Notes: generated from the letters alone by a model not told the origin. A stretch of DNA of 64,000 nt from Synechococcus sp. JA-2-3B'a(2-13) (GCF_000013225.1 NC_007776.1:1889001-1953000); one strand, 5' to 3'; counted from the first letter of the stretch, positions 1 through 9,212 are shown. Program-made: numbers and translations.

Positions 1-130
1 GCAGAAGTGTTGCCATAGACCCGCGAGAGAGTTCTGTTGTTTGACGGGTTCGGTCTGCTGTGGCCTTCTGTTAAAGAACGGATGCTACCGCTCCATAGGT
101 GGGCATGCTCTATTTTGGGATGAGCCCCCT

Positions 131-136
131 TATAAT
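131..136 (+). promoter_or_regulatory. -10 box of the petE promoter
   Basis: A perfect TATAAT lies about 125 bases upstream of the plastocyanin start. I see no good -35 hexamer 17 bases further up, so this could be an extended or activator-dependent promoter. The implied transcript has a leader of roughly 115 nt. The first 250 bases of the window hold no other gene that I can support. Confidence 0.45.
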
Positions 137-259
137 GAACATTAGGAATCCAAGTGTCCCTGCTGTCCCTCCGCCTGGCTGGGTTCTCTTCACTGCATAC
201 AAGGGAACAACCGAGCCGCAAAGTCCGGGATAGCTGCTGTTGCGTTTTGAGAGGAATCC

Positions 260-670
260 ATGTCTCTAGTTTTTAACCTGGTGAAGCGTTTGCAGCTCAT
301 CCTGCTCAGCCTTGTGGTTGGGGGATTGGCTGTGGCGTTCTTGTCCAACCCTGCTGCTGCCGAGACCTACATTGTCAAAATGGGATCTGACAAGGCCCAG
401 TTGGTCTACGATCCGCCTTCTCTCACCATCAATCAAGGGGATACCGTCCAATGGGTGAACAACAAGGTCTATCCCCACAACGTCGTCTTTGACAAGGTGC
501 CCGGTGGAGATGCGGCTTTGGCGGCCAAACTCTCCCACAAGGCGCTGCTTACAGCTCCCAAGCAGGTTGTGGAGTCAGCTTTTGTCGATGTTCCTCCAGG
601 TGAGTACACCTACTACTGCACGCCCCACCGTGGGGCCGGAATGGTCGGCAAGATCATCGTGAACGGCTAA
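260..670 (+). CDS. petE: plastocyanin precursor
   Basis: Blue copper protein that carries electrons from cytochrome b6f to photosystem I in the thylakoid lumen. The 136-residue product begins with a basic N-terminus and a hydrophobic segment ending at about residue 34 (SNPAAA/ET), a typical lumen-targeting signal peptide. The mature domain shows the copper ligands: His in the VYPHNVVF strand, and Cys, His and Met in YYCTPHRGAGMVGKI near the C-terminus. Length and C-terminal end match the family. The ATG follows a GAGAGGAA Shine-Dalgarno. The gene stands alone, between a consensus -10 box and a hairpin terminator. Confidence 0.97.
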   Translation: MSLVFNLVKRLQLILLSLVVGGLAVAFLSNPAAAETYIVKMGSDKAQLVYDPPSLTINQGDTVQWVNNKVYPHNVVFDKVPGGDAALAAKLSHKALLTAPKQVVESAFVDVPPGEYTYYCTPHRGAGMVGKIIVNG

Positions 671-757
671 ATCCACACCCCAAGTGCTGAACTTCTAGGG
701 ATCCCACTTTTGGTTTTGCCTTGCTGGACAGGGATCCCTGCCTTTAGCATAAAAGTT

Positions 758-785
758 AGCCCTCTCAGGAGTGGGAGGGCTTTTT
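758..785 (+). terminator. Rho-independent terminator after petE
   Basis: AGCCCTC pairs with GAGGGCT across a short loop and is followed directly by a run of T. It lies about 90 bases after the petE stop and ends its transcript. Confidence 0.85.
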
Positions 786-853
786 GGTGAATGAATACGC
801 ATTCGACCGGCTTGCCCTGTACTGCACAAGTTTAGTCCACAAACGGGTTCTCT

Positions 854-1084
854 ATGACCACCAGCGTTAAAGGTTACCTGCTCTTGGCCGTTTCCTGCCT
901 CAGCGCCATTGCTGCTGTTGGCTCAATTTTCGAGTTGGCTTCTGGCGAGCCGGATTTTGGCGTCGGCCCCACCAGCATCATCTTGGTTGTCGCTGCTCCA
1001 TTGGCTGTTTGGCTGTTTCAGGCTGCGGTTGGAGCGGCACGGGCCGGCAATACGGCCGGAAAGGGGAGCAAAAAGAAAAAGTGA
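854..1084 (+). CDS. small two-helix membrane protein, unknown function
   Basis: A 76-residue product with two hydrophobic segments (about residues 7-28 and 40-62) separated by a short acidic/Gly-Pro loop, and a Lys-rich tail ending KGSKKKK. By the positive-inside rule the tail is probably cytoplasmic. I do not recognise the family, although small two-helix proteins of this kind are common in cyanobacteria. The gene sits between the petE terminator and the convergent DUF2997 gene. The overlapping reading frame at 909-1178 is a shadow. Confidence 0.65.
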   Translation: MTTSVKGYLLLAVSCLSAIAAVGSIFELASGEPDFGVGPTSIILVVAAPLAVWLFQAAVGAARAGNTAGKGSKKKK

Positions 1085-1120
1085 GAAGATGGTGAGAACC
1101 CTAGGCAAATGGATATGGAG

Positions 1121-1333
1121 TCAGCGGGTTTGCTTCAAAGAGACTTCTGACTCCCTCTCGATTTCAGTCAGTTGGTGAAACTCCGGCAAGAGCTCCCGTT
1201 TCTGCACAGTTCCGAGAGCCGATTCCAAGCCGGCGGTAGCTAGGGTACAACTGGAGCCAGAACCATTCAGTACGGTCTCGGTGACCTGTCCGTTTTTGTC
1301 GATCCGATATTCCACTTTGATGTATTCAGGCAT
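1121..1333 (-). CDS. DUF2997 family protein
   Basis: A 70-residue soluble protein. The pattern EYRIDKNGQVTETVLNGSG followed by CTLATAGLESALG matches the small DUF2997 family: a beta-strand pair, then a conserved Cys in a helix ending in LG. In many cyanobacteria this family sits beside the Ycf35/DUF1257 gene, which is absent here. The ATG at 1333 was chosen over an upstream GTG because a GGAG motif lies 5 bases before it. The function is unknown. Confidence 0.75.
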   Translation of the reverse strand: MPEYIKVEYRIDKNGQVTETVLNGSGSSCTLATAGLESALGTVQKRELLPEFHQLTEIERESEVSLKQTR

Positions 1334-1421
1334 CCGCACTCCACTTGTTACCGAACAACAACGGGTTCTTCCCCATTCTAGTTCTTGCTTCCTTTTCCTG
1401 GGCTAGATCTGGCTGGGCTCT

Positions 1422-2471
1422 ATGGCTTCTGCTCGTCCCCCCTTCCAGGCTGCCAAAAGGGATCCCGGGATCCGGCGAGACCTCGGCTTGGGTGTGGGGG
1501 CATTGGTGTGTGTGGTGCTGATCGGCACCCTCTGGTACCACGGGGTGGAGCAGTGGCCTTGGGTGGAAGCTTTTTACATGACCGTTATCACCCTAACCAC
1601 CGTGGGCTTCATGGAGGTGGGGCCGCTGGGGGAGCGGGGGCGTTTATTTACGGTGGCCTTGATCCTGATGGGGGTCTTGAGCATTGGGTTCATGGTGAAT
1701 CGCTTTACAGAGGCCCTCATCCAGGGACATTTTCAGGAAGGGATCCGGCAACGGAAATGGAAGAAACAGATGGAAGCGCTGAACAACCACTACATCATTT
1801 GCGGTTTCGGGCGCATTGGGCGGCAGGTGGCTCAAGAGTTTCGAGCAGAAGGGGTGCCATTTTTGGTGATCGATCAGTCTGCTGAGGCGATTCAGGTGGC
1901 TCAAGAGCTGGGATATGTGGCTCTCCAGGGGGATAGTACTCTGGATGCCACTTTGCTCGAAGCGCGGGTGCAACAGGCGGAGGGGCTGATTGCCGCCCTG
2001 TCTTCCGATGCCGAGAACCTCTACGTGGTCTTGTCGGCCCGCACCTTGAACCCCCGCATTCGCACCATTGCCCGCGCCAATACGGAGGAGGCTTTGCAAA
2101 AACTGCAGCGGGCGGGCGTTGCCCATGCCATTTCTCCTTACATCACGGGCGGAAAACGCATGGCGGCGGCTGCCCTGCGTCCTCGGGTTGTGGACTTTGT
2201 GGATGGCATCCTTGCCGGTCGGGATCGCACTTTCTACCTGGAGGAGTACGAGCTGGCAGCCCAAGAATGTCCTTATGTCGGGCAAACCCTACGGAAAGCC
2301 GATTTGCGCAACCGATCCGGAGCTTTAGTGGTGGCAATCCGGCGGGCCGATGGCCAGTTGATCGGTGGCCCCAGCGGAGAAACCCTGTTGCAGCCGGGGG
2401 ATCTGCTGCTGTGTATGGGCACTGCAGAGCAGTTGCGCCGGCTTGGTCAGCTGCTCTATCCACGCCCGTAG
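1422..2471 (+). CDS. potassium channel protein with RCK (TrkA-N/TrkA-C) domain
   Basis: Predicted two-helix K+ channel of the MthK/Kch type in the plasma membrane. Residues about 22-45 form TM1, the pore helix and filter lie near TVITLTTVGFMEV, and TM2 follows (about 75-95). A cytosolic RCK domain starts at IICGFGRIGRQVA (Rossmann GxGxxG) with an acidic residue ending the second strand (VIDQS), then an RCK-C domain near the C-terminus. The filter reads T-V-G-F-M rather than T-V-G-Y/F-G (see findings). At 349 residues the length is normal for the family. It is monocistronic and convergent with the PHP gene. Confidence 0.88.
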   Translation: MASARPPFQAAKRDPGIRRDLGLGVGALVCVVLIGTLWYHGVEQWPWVEAFYMTVITLTTVGFMEVGPLGERGRLFTVALILMGVLSIGFMVNRFTEALIQGHFQEGIRQRKWKKQMEALNNHYIICGFGRIGRQVAQEFRAEGVPFLVIDQSAEAIQVAQELGYVALQGDSTLDATLLEARVQQAEGLIAALSSDAENLYVVLSARTLNPRIRTIARANTEEALQKLQRAGVAHAISPYITGGKRMAAAALRPRVVDFVDGILAGRDRTFYLEEYELAAQECPYVGQTLRKADLRNRSGALVVAIRRADGQLIGGPSGETLLQPGDLLLCMGTAEQLRRLGQLLYPRP

Positions 2472-2500
2472 CAGCCCGTTCTCCACCTGGGTAGCCTGGC

Positions 2501-3169
2501 TCAAATCCGCCTCAGAATACTGGGGCCATGAGAGTCGGTGCCACAGGTTTTCAAAAGTCCGTAGGTCTCGGCCAGCTCTTCGGCTTTCTCCGTCACTTCC
2601 GGGCTAGGGATCCAAATCTCCGGGTTTTTGTAGGCGTAGTAGACCTCAAGGCCATCTATTCCCAACTCCGCTGCGGCTGGGACAATTTCCTCTGCAGGCA
2701 GGCAATAGCGAAAGGGATGGGCCAACACCGCCAAGCCTCCTGCCGCTTGAATGGCCTGGATCGCGTCGGCGGCGGGCAAGCCGGGAACCTGCTCCCCTTG
2801 GGCAAAGGGATCCAGGACACCATCGGTGGGATCGAAGCCGTAGCCCAGAATATGCACTTCACAGCCCAACAGGTTGGCGGTGATCTCGATCCCCGGCCAC
2901 AGGATGGGGTCGTCGGGACGATCCAGGTGGGCGCGGGCTCGCTCGTAGCCCTTCAGGGTGTGGTGATCGGTGATGGCCAGTCCCTTCAGACCGTGCCGGC
3001 GTGCTTGCTCCGCCAGATCCACGGGATCCATCTGCCCATCCGAACAACGAGTGTGTAGGTGAAAGTTGTACTGCAAGGGACAAGAACGAGGGCCAACCCC
3101 CTGTAGCACCTGCCGCAACTCCCCAGCAGAAGGCACCACGCAGGGATCCCGTTCCAAGCTGACAACCAT
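2501..3169 (-). CDS. PHP-domain metal-dependent phosphoesterase
   Basis: The product has the PHP signature: NFHLHTRCSDG (motif I, two metal-binding His and Asp), ITDHHTL (motif II), then PGIEIT, LAHPFRY and GTDSHGP. These residues ligate a di- or trinuclear metal centre. Related enzymes include YciV-type 5'-nucleotidase/exonuclease (RNase AM) and histidinol phosphatases, so a nucleotide or phosphate-ester hydrolase is likely but the substrate is unknown. The start was set at the ATG at 3169 because AAGGG sits 5 bases upstream. A GTG two codons earlier is the alternative. Confidence 0.88.
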   Translation of the reverse strand: MVVSLERDPCVVPSAGELRQVLQGVGPRSCPLQYNFHLHTRCSDGQMDPVDLAEQARRHGLKGLAITDHHTLKGYERARAHLDRPDDPILWPGIEITANLLGCEVHILGYGFDPTDGVLDPFAQGEQVPGLPAADAIQAIQAAGGLAVLAHPFRYCLPAEEIVPAAAELGIDGLEVYYAYKNPEIWIPSPEVTEKAEELAETYGLLKTCGTDSHGPSILRRI

Positions 3170-3267
3170 AGCCACCCTTGGGTTCTGAAGTTTTATTAAG
3201 CATGTCCCCCCATTGTAGCCAGGGGCAAGGGTCAGTGCTATGGGTCAAAGACTACTGAGCTGGGGGC

Positions 3268-4431
3268 TCAGAAGCCGTGGGCCAGTACTTCCTCGGCGGC
3301 GCGAGTTCCCGCCCCTGGGGTGAAGTCGCTGTAGCCCACGGTGTGTAAAGCTGACTCCAGAGCAGCCAAGGTCATCAGCACATCGCGGTCACTCACAAAG
3401 CCCAAATGGCCAATGCGGAAGATTTTGCCCTTGAGGTGGTCTTGTCCAGCGGCAAGGGCGATGTCGAAGTGTTTCTTCAAGGTGCTGCGAAGGGTATCGG
3501 CATTGATCCCTTCGGGAGCGAGTACAGCTGTTACCGAAGGACTGGCCGCTGACTCTGGATCAACCAAGAGCTTTAGCCCCAGAGCCTTGACGCCAGCACG
3601 GGTGGCTTGGGATAACCTGGCATGACGCCGGTAAATGGCCTCCAAACCCTCTGCCCGCATCATCTGTAACGTCGTTCGCAGGGCATAAAACAGGTTCACC
3701 GCCGGTGTAAAGGGAGTGGTGCCTTGGCGCAGGGCCTTTTGCGCCAGCTTAAAGCTCCAGTAGTACTTGGGAAACCTAGAGCGCTCCGTAGCGGCCATGG
3801 CCCGCGGGCTGACGGCCACAAATCCCAGCCCTGGTGGGATCATATAGCCCTTCTGGGATCCCGAGGCCACCACATCCAAGCCCCATTCGTCCATTAACAC
3901 CGGCATTGCCCCCACGCTGGTGACCCCATCCACCAGGACGAGGGCTTCCCCGTGCTCGCGGGCAGCAGCAGCAATGGCTTGGACATCGTTGGCTACGCCG
4001 CTGGAAGTCTCCGAGTGGGTGAGGATGACGGCTTTGATGGTTTTTTCCCGGTCGGCAGCCAGCTTTTCTTGGAAGATCTCGACGGGGTAAGGGATCCCCC
4101 AGGGGGTTTCCACCCGCTCACACTGAAGGCCAAACTGCTCGGACATTTCCGCCCAGCGCTCCCCAAACTTGCCGTTCACCCCCACCAAAACCCGATCCCC
4201 AGGGCTGAGGGTGTTGAGGATCCCGGCTTCCATAGCGCCGGTGCCACTGGCGGAAAAGACAAACACATCGGAGGTGGTTTGGTGCAGCCAGCGCAACCCA
4301 TCGGTGACCTCTTCCAAAATGGCGGTGAACTCTTTGCTGCGGTGCTCGATGGGCCCCCGTGCCATCGCCAGCAGCGCACTCTCGGGAACGGGAGTGGGGC
4401 CGGGGATCATCAATATCAGCTTGTCTTTCAT
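3268..4431 (-). CDS. class V aminotransferase (alanine-glyoxylate / serine-pyruvate type)
   Basis: PLP enzyme of the alanine:glyoxylate aminotransferase family; in cyanobacteria it is often labelled the 'soluble hydrogenase 42 kDa subunit'. A role in photorespiratory glyoxylate conversion is plausible. Visible features: IPGPTPVPE at the N-terminus, SASGTGAMEAG for phosphate binding, LVDGVTS with the PLP-ring Asp, and SGSQKGYMIPPGL with the Schiff-base Lys. The ATG at 4431 was chosen because the longer frame runs back into the tRNA-Cys gene. The product is 387 residues, normal for the family. Confidence 0.9.
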   Translation of the reverse strand: MKDKLILMIPGPTPVPESALLAMARGPIEHRSKEFTAILEEVTDGLRWLHQTTSDVFVFSASGTGAMEAGILNTLSPGDRVLVGVNGKFGERWAEMSEQFGLQCERVETPWGIPYPVEIFQEKLAADREKTIKAVILTHSETSSGVANDVQAIAAAAREHGEALVLVDGVTSVGAMPVLMDEWGLDVVASGSQKGYMIPPGLGFVAVSPRAMAATERSRFPKYYWSFKLAQKALRQGTTPFTPAVNLFYALRTTLQMMRAEGLEAIYRRHARLSQATRAGVKALGLKLLVDPESAASPSVTAVLAPEGINADTLRSTLKKHFDIALAAGQDHLKGKIFRIGHLGFVSDRDVLMTLAALESALHTVGYSDFTPGAGTRAAEEVLAHGF

Positions 4432-4465
4432 GCTTGCCCTGCTTGGGATGCAAGTGAGGTTTAAA

Positions 4466-4537
<72 letters not shown>

Positions 4538-4619
4538 CCATTGCTCAACTGGGCGCAGATATTGTATCCGAAAAGGGGATCCCCCTTCCAGTAACCAAAA
4601 GTAGCAGTTCCCAGCTCAG

Positions 4620-5801
4620 CTAGGCCTCAACCCTTTCTTCCTGCACCTTTAACAGACGGGATCCCAGCAGGCGCTGCAGCCAAGGAGCCAGAAACTTGCG
4701 GTTGGCCAACTGCTGCTGGGGATCCTGAGTTTCCAGAGGGAAGGGGGCAAGAGCCCGCAGGGCGGCAGTGGTAACACAGAACATGGCCTTTTGGAAGCTG
4801 AGGCAGATTTTCACCCGCAGGTCATCATCCCCGCGAGGCTGGCGGCGGTAGTGCTCTCGCAAGTAGGGGGGCAGGTGGCGCATCATATCCTGCATCAACA
4901 GGGTAGGCGGGATCCCAGCGCTGCCTACCGGCAGCGGATCGGCGTAGAGGGCGCCGTAGGCAAAGTCAGCCTGCTCAGCCGGGATCTGGTGGGCCTGGGC
5001 GTTGTAGGAAACCGTGCCCATAAAGGGAAAGGAGCGGAAAAACACCGCTTCCACATAGGGAATAGCCGTATCTGATAGGAAAGTCAGACCCGCCGAGAGA
5101 GGGATGATCTCGTAGCGGCGGCCCCAGATGCAGGGAGCGTAGGTGATAGGCTTGTCGGCAGCTGCCACCAACCCCTGCTGGATGTGAGCCACCACGTCGG
5201 GAATGGTGAGGTGGGGTTCTGTCTCAGAGCGCTTGGCCAGCGCCAGGAAAATATCGCTCATCACCCGCCAAAACTGGCCCAAGCCGCTGTACATAGCCAG
5301 CATGCGCACCTGTTCTAGAGCAAAGTCGGGAAACAAGATCCCCAAGCCCTGCAAGAAGGGATTGAAGCGGATTTTGGCCCGGATGGCTCTCTTGGCCCGC
5401 TCGACAAATTCAGGGGTATCCAGGTAGCGGTCTAGCCCCCCTCCCCCATGCCAGAGCATAGCCTTCATGCAGTATTCGGCAAACTCGTAGTTGATGCGGT
5501 CATGCCACAGGTAGCGCAGCCATTTGCCCAGGGTAATCTCGCCGTTGAAATACTTGAACGCCGGAAAAAGCTCCAAAAATTGGTGGTCGGCAATAAAGAT
5601 CAAATTGCGCGAATAGGCATCCAGCACCTCGCCGTAGCTATGCAGGATGCCAATGACCTCTAGGCGATTGGCAGGGGCATCCGGCACAAGGGCTCCCCCT
5701 GCCTCTAGGCGCTGGACAATAGGAGCCAGTTGCAGTTGCTCCAGAGGAGATAAGCCGGCCAGAAAGAAGCAGGAAGGAGCAGGAGCAAGAGTGGCAGTCA
5801 T
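4620..5801 (-). CDS. CO2 hydration protein (CupA/CupB, ChpY/ChpX family)
   Basis: The peripheral subunit of the specialised NDH-1 complexes that convert CO2 to bicarbonate on the cytoplasmic side of the thylakoid. It is recognised by long conserved stretches such as LIFIADHQFLELFPAFKYFNGE, CMKAMLWHGGGGLDRYL, YSGLGQFWRVMSD and SYNAQAHQIPAEQADF, rich in His, Asp and Glu that could ligate zinc. It is the last gene of ndhF-ndhD-cup, 36 bases after ndhD. No cupS (fasciclin-like) gene follows, and no LysR regulator precedes ndhF, which fits the constitutive NDH-1MS' (CupB) form better than the inducible CupA form. That choice is an inference. Confidence 0.9.
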   Translation of the reverse strand: MTATLAPAPSCFFLAGLSPLEQLQLAPIVQRLEAGGALVPDAPANRLEVIGILHSYGEVLDAYSRNLIFIADHQFLELFPAFKYFNGEITLGKWLRYLWHDRINYEFAEYCMKAMLWHGGGGLDRYLDTPEFVERAKRAIRAKIRFNPFLQGLGILFPDFALEQVRMLAMYSGLGQFWRVMSDIFLALAKRSETEPHLTIPDVVAHIQQGLVAAADKPITYAPCIWGRRYEIIPLSAGLTFLSDTAIPYVEAVFFRSFPFMGTVSYNAQAHQIPAEQADFAYGALYADPLPVGSAGIPPTLLMQDMMRHLPPYLREHYRRQPRGDDDLRVKICLSFQKAMFCVTTAALRALAPFPLETQDPQQQLANRKFLAPWLQRLLGSRLLKVQEERVEA

Positions 5802-5837
5802 GGGAGCAAAAGAAACTCCGTCGATCTCATCAAATCA

Positions 5838-7346
5838 TCAAAAGGAAGACAACCCAAACTGAAAGGCAGTGACCAGTCCTGCAACACCAGCTAGGTTAGC
5901 CTTGGCCAAGGCCAAGGTGGTGGACTCCACCCAGCGGGTTGCCCAGCTAGGCTGCAGGCCCAGTAACACCACCAGCGTTGCCAAAACAACAGCAGGCAGG
6001 CGCTCTTCAGTGGCGTGGCGTTGCATGGCTATGGCCACTTGCGAGAGGCGCCCAAAAAAGACACGGTTCACCATCAGCAGAAAATAGGCCGCCGTCAATC
6101 CCGTCCCCACCATGCACAGGAGCGTTTGCAGGGGAAAGACGGCAAAGCTGCCCCGAAAGAGGGTGAACTCAGCTATAAAGCCCACCATGCCCGGTGTGCC
6201 GCCACTGGCCATCACCCCTAGCACCATCAAGCTGCCAATAAGCGGTAAGCCCCGCTCCGGGTTGAGCAATCCCCGCAGCAGCTTGAGATCCCGTGTGCCG
6301 GTGTTGGCATAGACGGCTCCCACCAGAAGAAACAGCAGCGAGGAGATGAGGCCATGGCTGACCATCTGGAAGACGGATCCCACCAGGGAGAGGGGAGTGG
6401 CTGCTGCTACAGCCAAGAGGATGTAGCCCATGTGGGCAATGGAGCTGTAGGCCACCAGCTTTTTCATATCCTGCTGCACCAAGGCGTTCAGGGATCCATA
6501 GAGCACGTTAACCACCGCCCAACCGGCCAGCCAAGGCCCGGCTTGATCCCAGGCATCCGGCAAGAGCTGCAGGCCAAAGCGCACCAGGCCGTAGGTGCCC
6601 AACTTCAAAAGCAAACCCGCCAGCAACACGGAAATGGGGGTGGAAGCCTCCACATGGGCATCCGGCAACCAGGTGTGGAAGGGCACCAAGGGGATCTTGA
6701 TGGCCAGGCCCAGCAGAATGGGAATGAGCAAAAGGATCTGCGACAGCCGAGGTAAAGGGTGGGCCTGCAGGACGGTGTAGGTAAAGCTGTGGGCATCGCT
6801 CAGCCAACTGAGGCCGAAAAAGCCAATCAAGAGGAGGATCCCCGACAGAGCGGTGTAAACCAAAAACTTGGTGGCGGCATAGGTGCGGCGCGGCCCTCCC
6901 CAGATGGCGATGAGCAAATACAGGGGGATCAGCTCCACTTCATAGAACAGGAAAAACAGCAGCAAATTCTGAGCCAAAAAAGCTCCGGCCACCGCTGCCG
7001 CCAGCATAAGCACCAAGCTGTAGTAGAGGCGGGGCCGCTCCACCTGGCCACTGGCCCAAATGGCCATCAGCACCAGCAGCCCGGTCATCACCACCAAAGG
7101 CAGAGAGATCCCATCCACTCCCACCTCATAAACCAAGCCCAACTGGGGGATCCAGGCCATCCTTTCCGCCAATTGCAGGGATCCAAGGTGGGGGTCAAAG
7201 ATCAGCAACAGCCCCGCGCTCAGGCCAAACAAAACCCACCCAAACCCCAAGGCCAAAGCCCGGTGCAAGCCCTTCCCCGCCTGCTCGGGAATCAACCCAA
7301 TCAAGATGCTCCCCAACAACGGGATCCCAATCAAAAGGCTCAACAT
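5838..7346 (-). CDS. ndhD: NAD(P)H dehydrogenase subunit NdhD (D3/D4 type)
   Basis: Polytopic proton-pumping subunit related to Mrp antiporters and complex I NuoM. The 502-residue product has about 14 hydrophobic helices. Key charged motifs are visible: FFLFYEVELIPLYLLI with the conserved membrane Glu, KIPLVPFHTWLPDAHVEASTP and LLLKLGTYGLVRFG. Its place between ndhF and the CO2 hydration protein assigns it to a CO2-uptake NDH-1 complex rather than the respiratory/cyclic-flow one. It starts only 12 bases after the ndhF stop, so the two are co-transcribed. Confidence 0.93.
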   Translation of the reverse strand: MLSLLIGIPLLGSILIGLIPEQAGKGLHRALALGFGWVLFGLSAGLLLIFDPHLGSLQLAERMAWIPQLGLVYEVGVDGISLPLVVMTGLLVLMAIWASGQVERPRLYYSLVLMLAAAVAGAFLAQNLLLFFLFYEVELIPLYLLIAIWGGPRRTYAATKFLVYTALSGILLLIGFFGLSWLSDAHSFTYTVLQAHPLPRLSQILLLIPILLGLAIKIPLVPFHTWLPDAHVEASTPISVLLAGLLLKLGTYGLVRFGLQLLPDAWDQAGPWLAGWAVVNVLYGSLNALVQQDMKKLVAYSSIAHMGYILLAVAAATPLSLVGSVFQMVSHGLISSLLFLLVGAVYANTGTRDLKLLRGLLNPERGLPLIGSLMVLGVMASGGTPGMVGFIAEFTLFRGSFAVFPLQTLLCMVGTGLTAAYFLLMVNRVFFGRLSQVAIAMQRHATEERLPAVVLATLVVLLGLQPSWATRWVESTTLALAKANLAGVAGLVTAFQFGLSSF

Positions 7347-7358
7347 GGCTCTCTCCCA

Positions 7359-9212
7359 TCAATAGGCCAACCCCAAATGGGGCGAACGCAGTAGCCAAGC
7401 TGTAACCAACACCATCCCGATGACAATCACCAGCACATAGAGTTGCATCCGCCCCGACAGGGTGTACTTGAGGGCTTCGCCGCTGAAGAAAAAGGCCAGG
7501 CTCACCCCGTTCACCAAGCCGTCCACTCCGTTGCGATCCAGCCACTCCAATCCGCGGGAGAGGGCGCTGACCGGTTGCACCACCAGGGCTTGGTAGAGGT
7601 GCCCCGTGTAAAAGTCGTGGGCCAGCAGATCCTGCAACTCCGGCCAGGGCAGATATACCCTCCGTTGGTCCCCCCAGTACAGCCAGCCGCCAATGGCTGC
7701 CCCCACCAGCCCAGCAGCCGTCAGCAGAGCCGCCATCCACCTCAGCTGCGGGTTCCAGTCGGGATAGAGCCCCCAGCGCCCCAACAGCCAGGGCATGAGC
7801 AAGGTTTGCACCGTCAGGATGCCCATGGGCAGAGCCATCAGCCAGCCCACCTCAGGGGCCCGGCGGGTTTTGGGTTGCGGGGATCCCAAAAAGACCAGGC
7901 CAAACACCCGCGCCAGGTTGAGAGCCGTCAGCCCATTCACCAGCAGCAGCACCCCCACCAGGGCCGGCTGCACCCCGCTGTAGACCAGCGCCAGGCGGGT
8001 CAGCGTCCAAAAGCACCCTAGGGGCAGCAGAGCCACCATCCCCAGGGATCCCACCGCAAAGGCGGCAACTGTGGCCGGCATACGGCTGCGCAACCCTCCC
8101 AATTCCGTCAGGTTTTGGGTAGCGGTGGTGTAGATGAGGGATCCCACCCCCATAAACAGCAGCGCCTTAGCCAGGCCGTGCATGAGCAGCAACTCCAGGG
8201 CCAGCTCCGGCTGCTGCATTCCCACTGCCACAAACACCAACCCCAAGTAGGCACTCGTGGAGTAGGAGAAGGTGCGTTTGATATCGATTTGCGCCAAGGC
8301 CACCAGGGATCCGCCCAGGGCTGTGATCGTGCCGATGGCCACCAAGACCCCATTCGTAATCGGCGACAGGGCCAGTAGCGGTTGCAGCTTAATCAGCACA
8401 AAAGCCCCGCAGGCCACCACTGCCGAATTGCGCAAAATCGAAGCCGGGTTGGGCGCTTCCATCGCCTCATCCAGCCACAGGTGCAGCGGAAACTGGGCGC
8501 ATTTCCCCAAAGGCCCTGCAATCAAAGCCAACCCCATCAAAGCCGCCCAGGCCGGATCCAAGCTAGTCGTAGCCGCCCAGTCCCGCAGGCCGGAAAAGGT
8601 CAAGGCCCCAGAAAAGTTGGAAATTGCCACCACCCCCATCAGCAGCAACAGATCCCCTACCCGCTTGGTTAAAAACGCATCCCGCGCCGCCGTCACCACC
8701 AGAGGCTGGGCGTACCAAAAGCCCACCAGCAAATAGGTGGAAAGGGTGAGCATCTCCAGCAGGGCATAGCTGAAAAACAGCGAGTCGCTGAGGGCGATCC
8801 CTGTCATTCCCCCCTCGAAAAAGCCCATCAGGGCGGCAAAGCGACCCAGGCCCCAGTCCTTATCCAAATACCCCAGCGCATAGATCTGGGCCAGCAGGCT
8901 CAAACCGCTGATCCAGACGACGGCCCCCATTGTCAGGGGCGAGATCTCCAAAGACAGAGTCAAATCCAAATCGGCCACCCGAAACCAGGGGTAGTTCAGG
9001 ATCTGGGGATCCCGACCCCAAACCTGCCGCAACAGCCAAAGGCCATGGGCAAAGGCGGCAAAAGTCAGAAGGATGTTGAGGTAAGCTGCCGGGCGCGGGC
9101 CACTGCCCTTGACCCACCCCGTTGCCCAGGGAATGGCCAAAGCTGTTCCCGCCCACCCATAGCAAGGGATCCACCAACTGCTCTCCAACCCCAAAAGAAG
9201 GTTCAAGGCCAT
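7359..9212 (-). CDS. ndhF: NAD(P)H dehydrogenase subunit NdhF (F3/F4 type)
   Basis: First gene of the CO2-uptake operon. It encodes a NuoL-like antiporter subunit of about 617 residues with around 16 membrane helices and a long amphipathic C-terminal region. Motifs include LLEMLTLSTYLLVGFWY, KCAQFPLHLWLDEAMEAPNPAS and KRTFSYSTSAYLGLVF. The ATG at 9212 is preferred over a TTG one codon upstream. Together with NdhD it determines which Cup protein docks on NDH-1. Three ATTGTGA boxes lie 77-111 bases upstream (separate entry). Confidence 0.92.
   Translation of the reverse strand: MALNLLLGLESSWWIPCYGWAGTALAIPWATGWVKGSGPRPAAYLNILLTFAAFAHGLWLLRQVWGRDPQILNYPWFRVADLDLTLSLEISPLTMGAVVWISGLSLLAQIYALGYLDKDWGLGRFAALMGFFEGGMTGIALSDSLFFSYALLEMLTLSTYLLVGFWYAQPLVVTAARDAFLTKRVGDLLLLMGVVAISNFSGALTFSGLRDWAATTSLDPAWAALMGLALIAGPLGKCAQFPLHLWLDEAMEAPNPASILRNSAVVACGAFVLIKLQPLLALSPITNGVLVAIGTITALGGSLVALAQIDIKRTFSYSTSAYLGLVFVAVGMQQPELALELLLMHGLAKALLFMGVGSLIYTTATQNLTELGGLRSRMPATVAAFAVGSLGMVALLPLGCFWTLTRLALVYSGVQPALVGVLLLVNGLTALNLARVFGLVFLGSPQPKTRRAPEVGWLMALPMGILTVQTLLMPWLLGRWGLYPDWNPQLRWMAALLTAAGLVGAAIGGWLYWGDQRRVYLPWPELQDLLAHDFYTGHLYQALVVQPVSALSRGLEWLDRNGVDGLVNGVSLAFFFSGEALKYTLSGRMQLYVLVIVIGMVLVTAWLLRSPHLGLAY

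Noticed and set aside
815-826. GCCCTGTACTGC near the small membrane protein, matching the right hairpin arm of the tnpB element
   Set aside because: Only 12 bases agree and the pairing arm is absent, so chance is sufficient.
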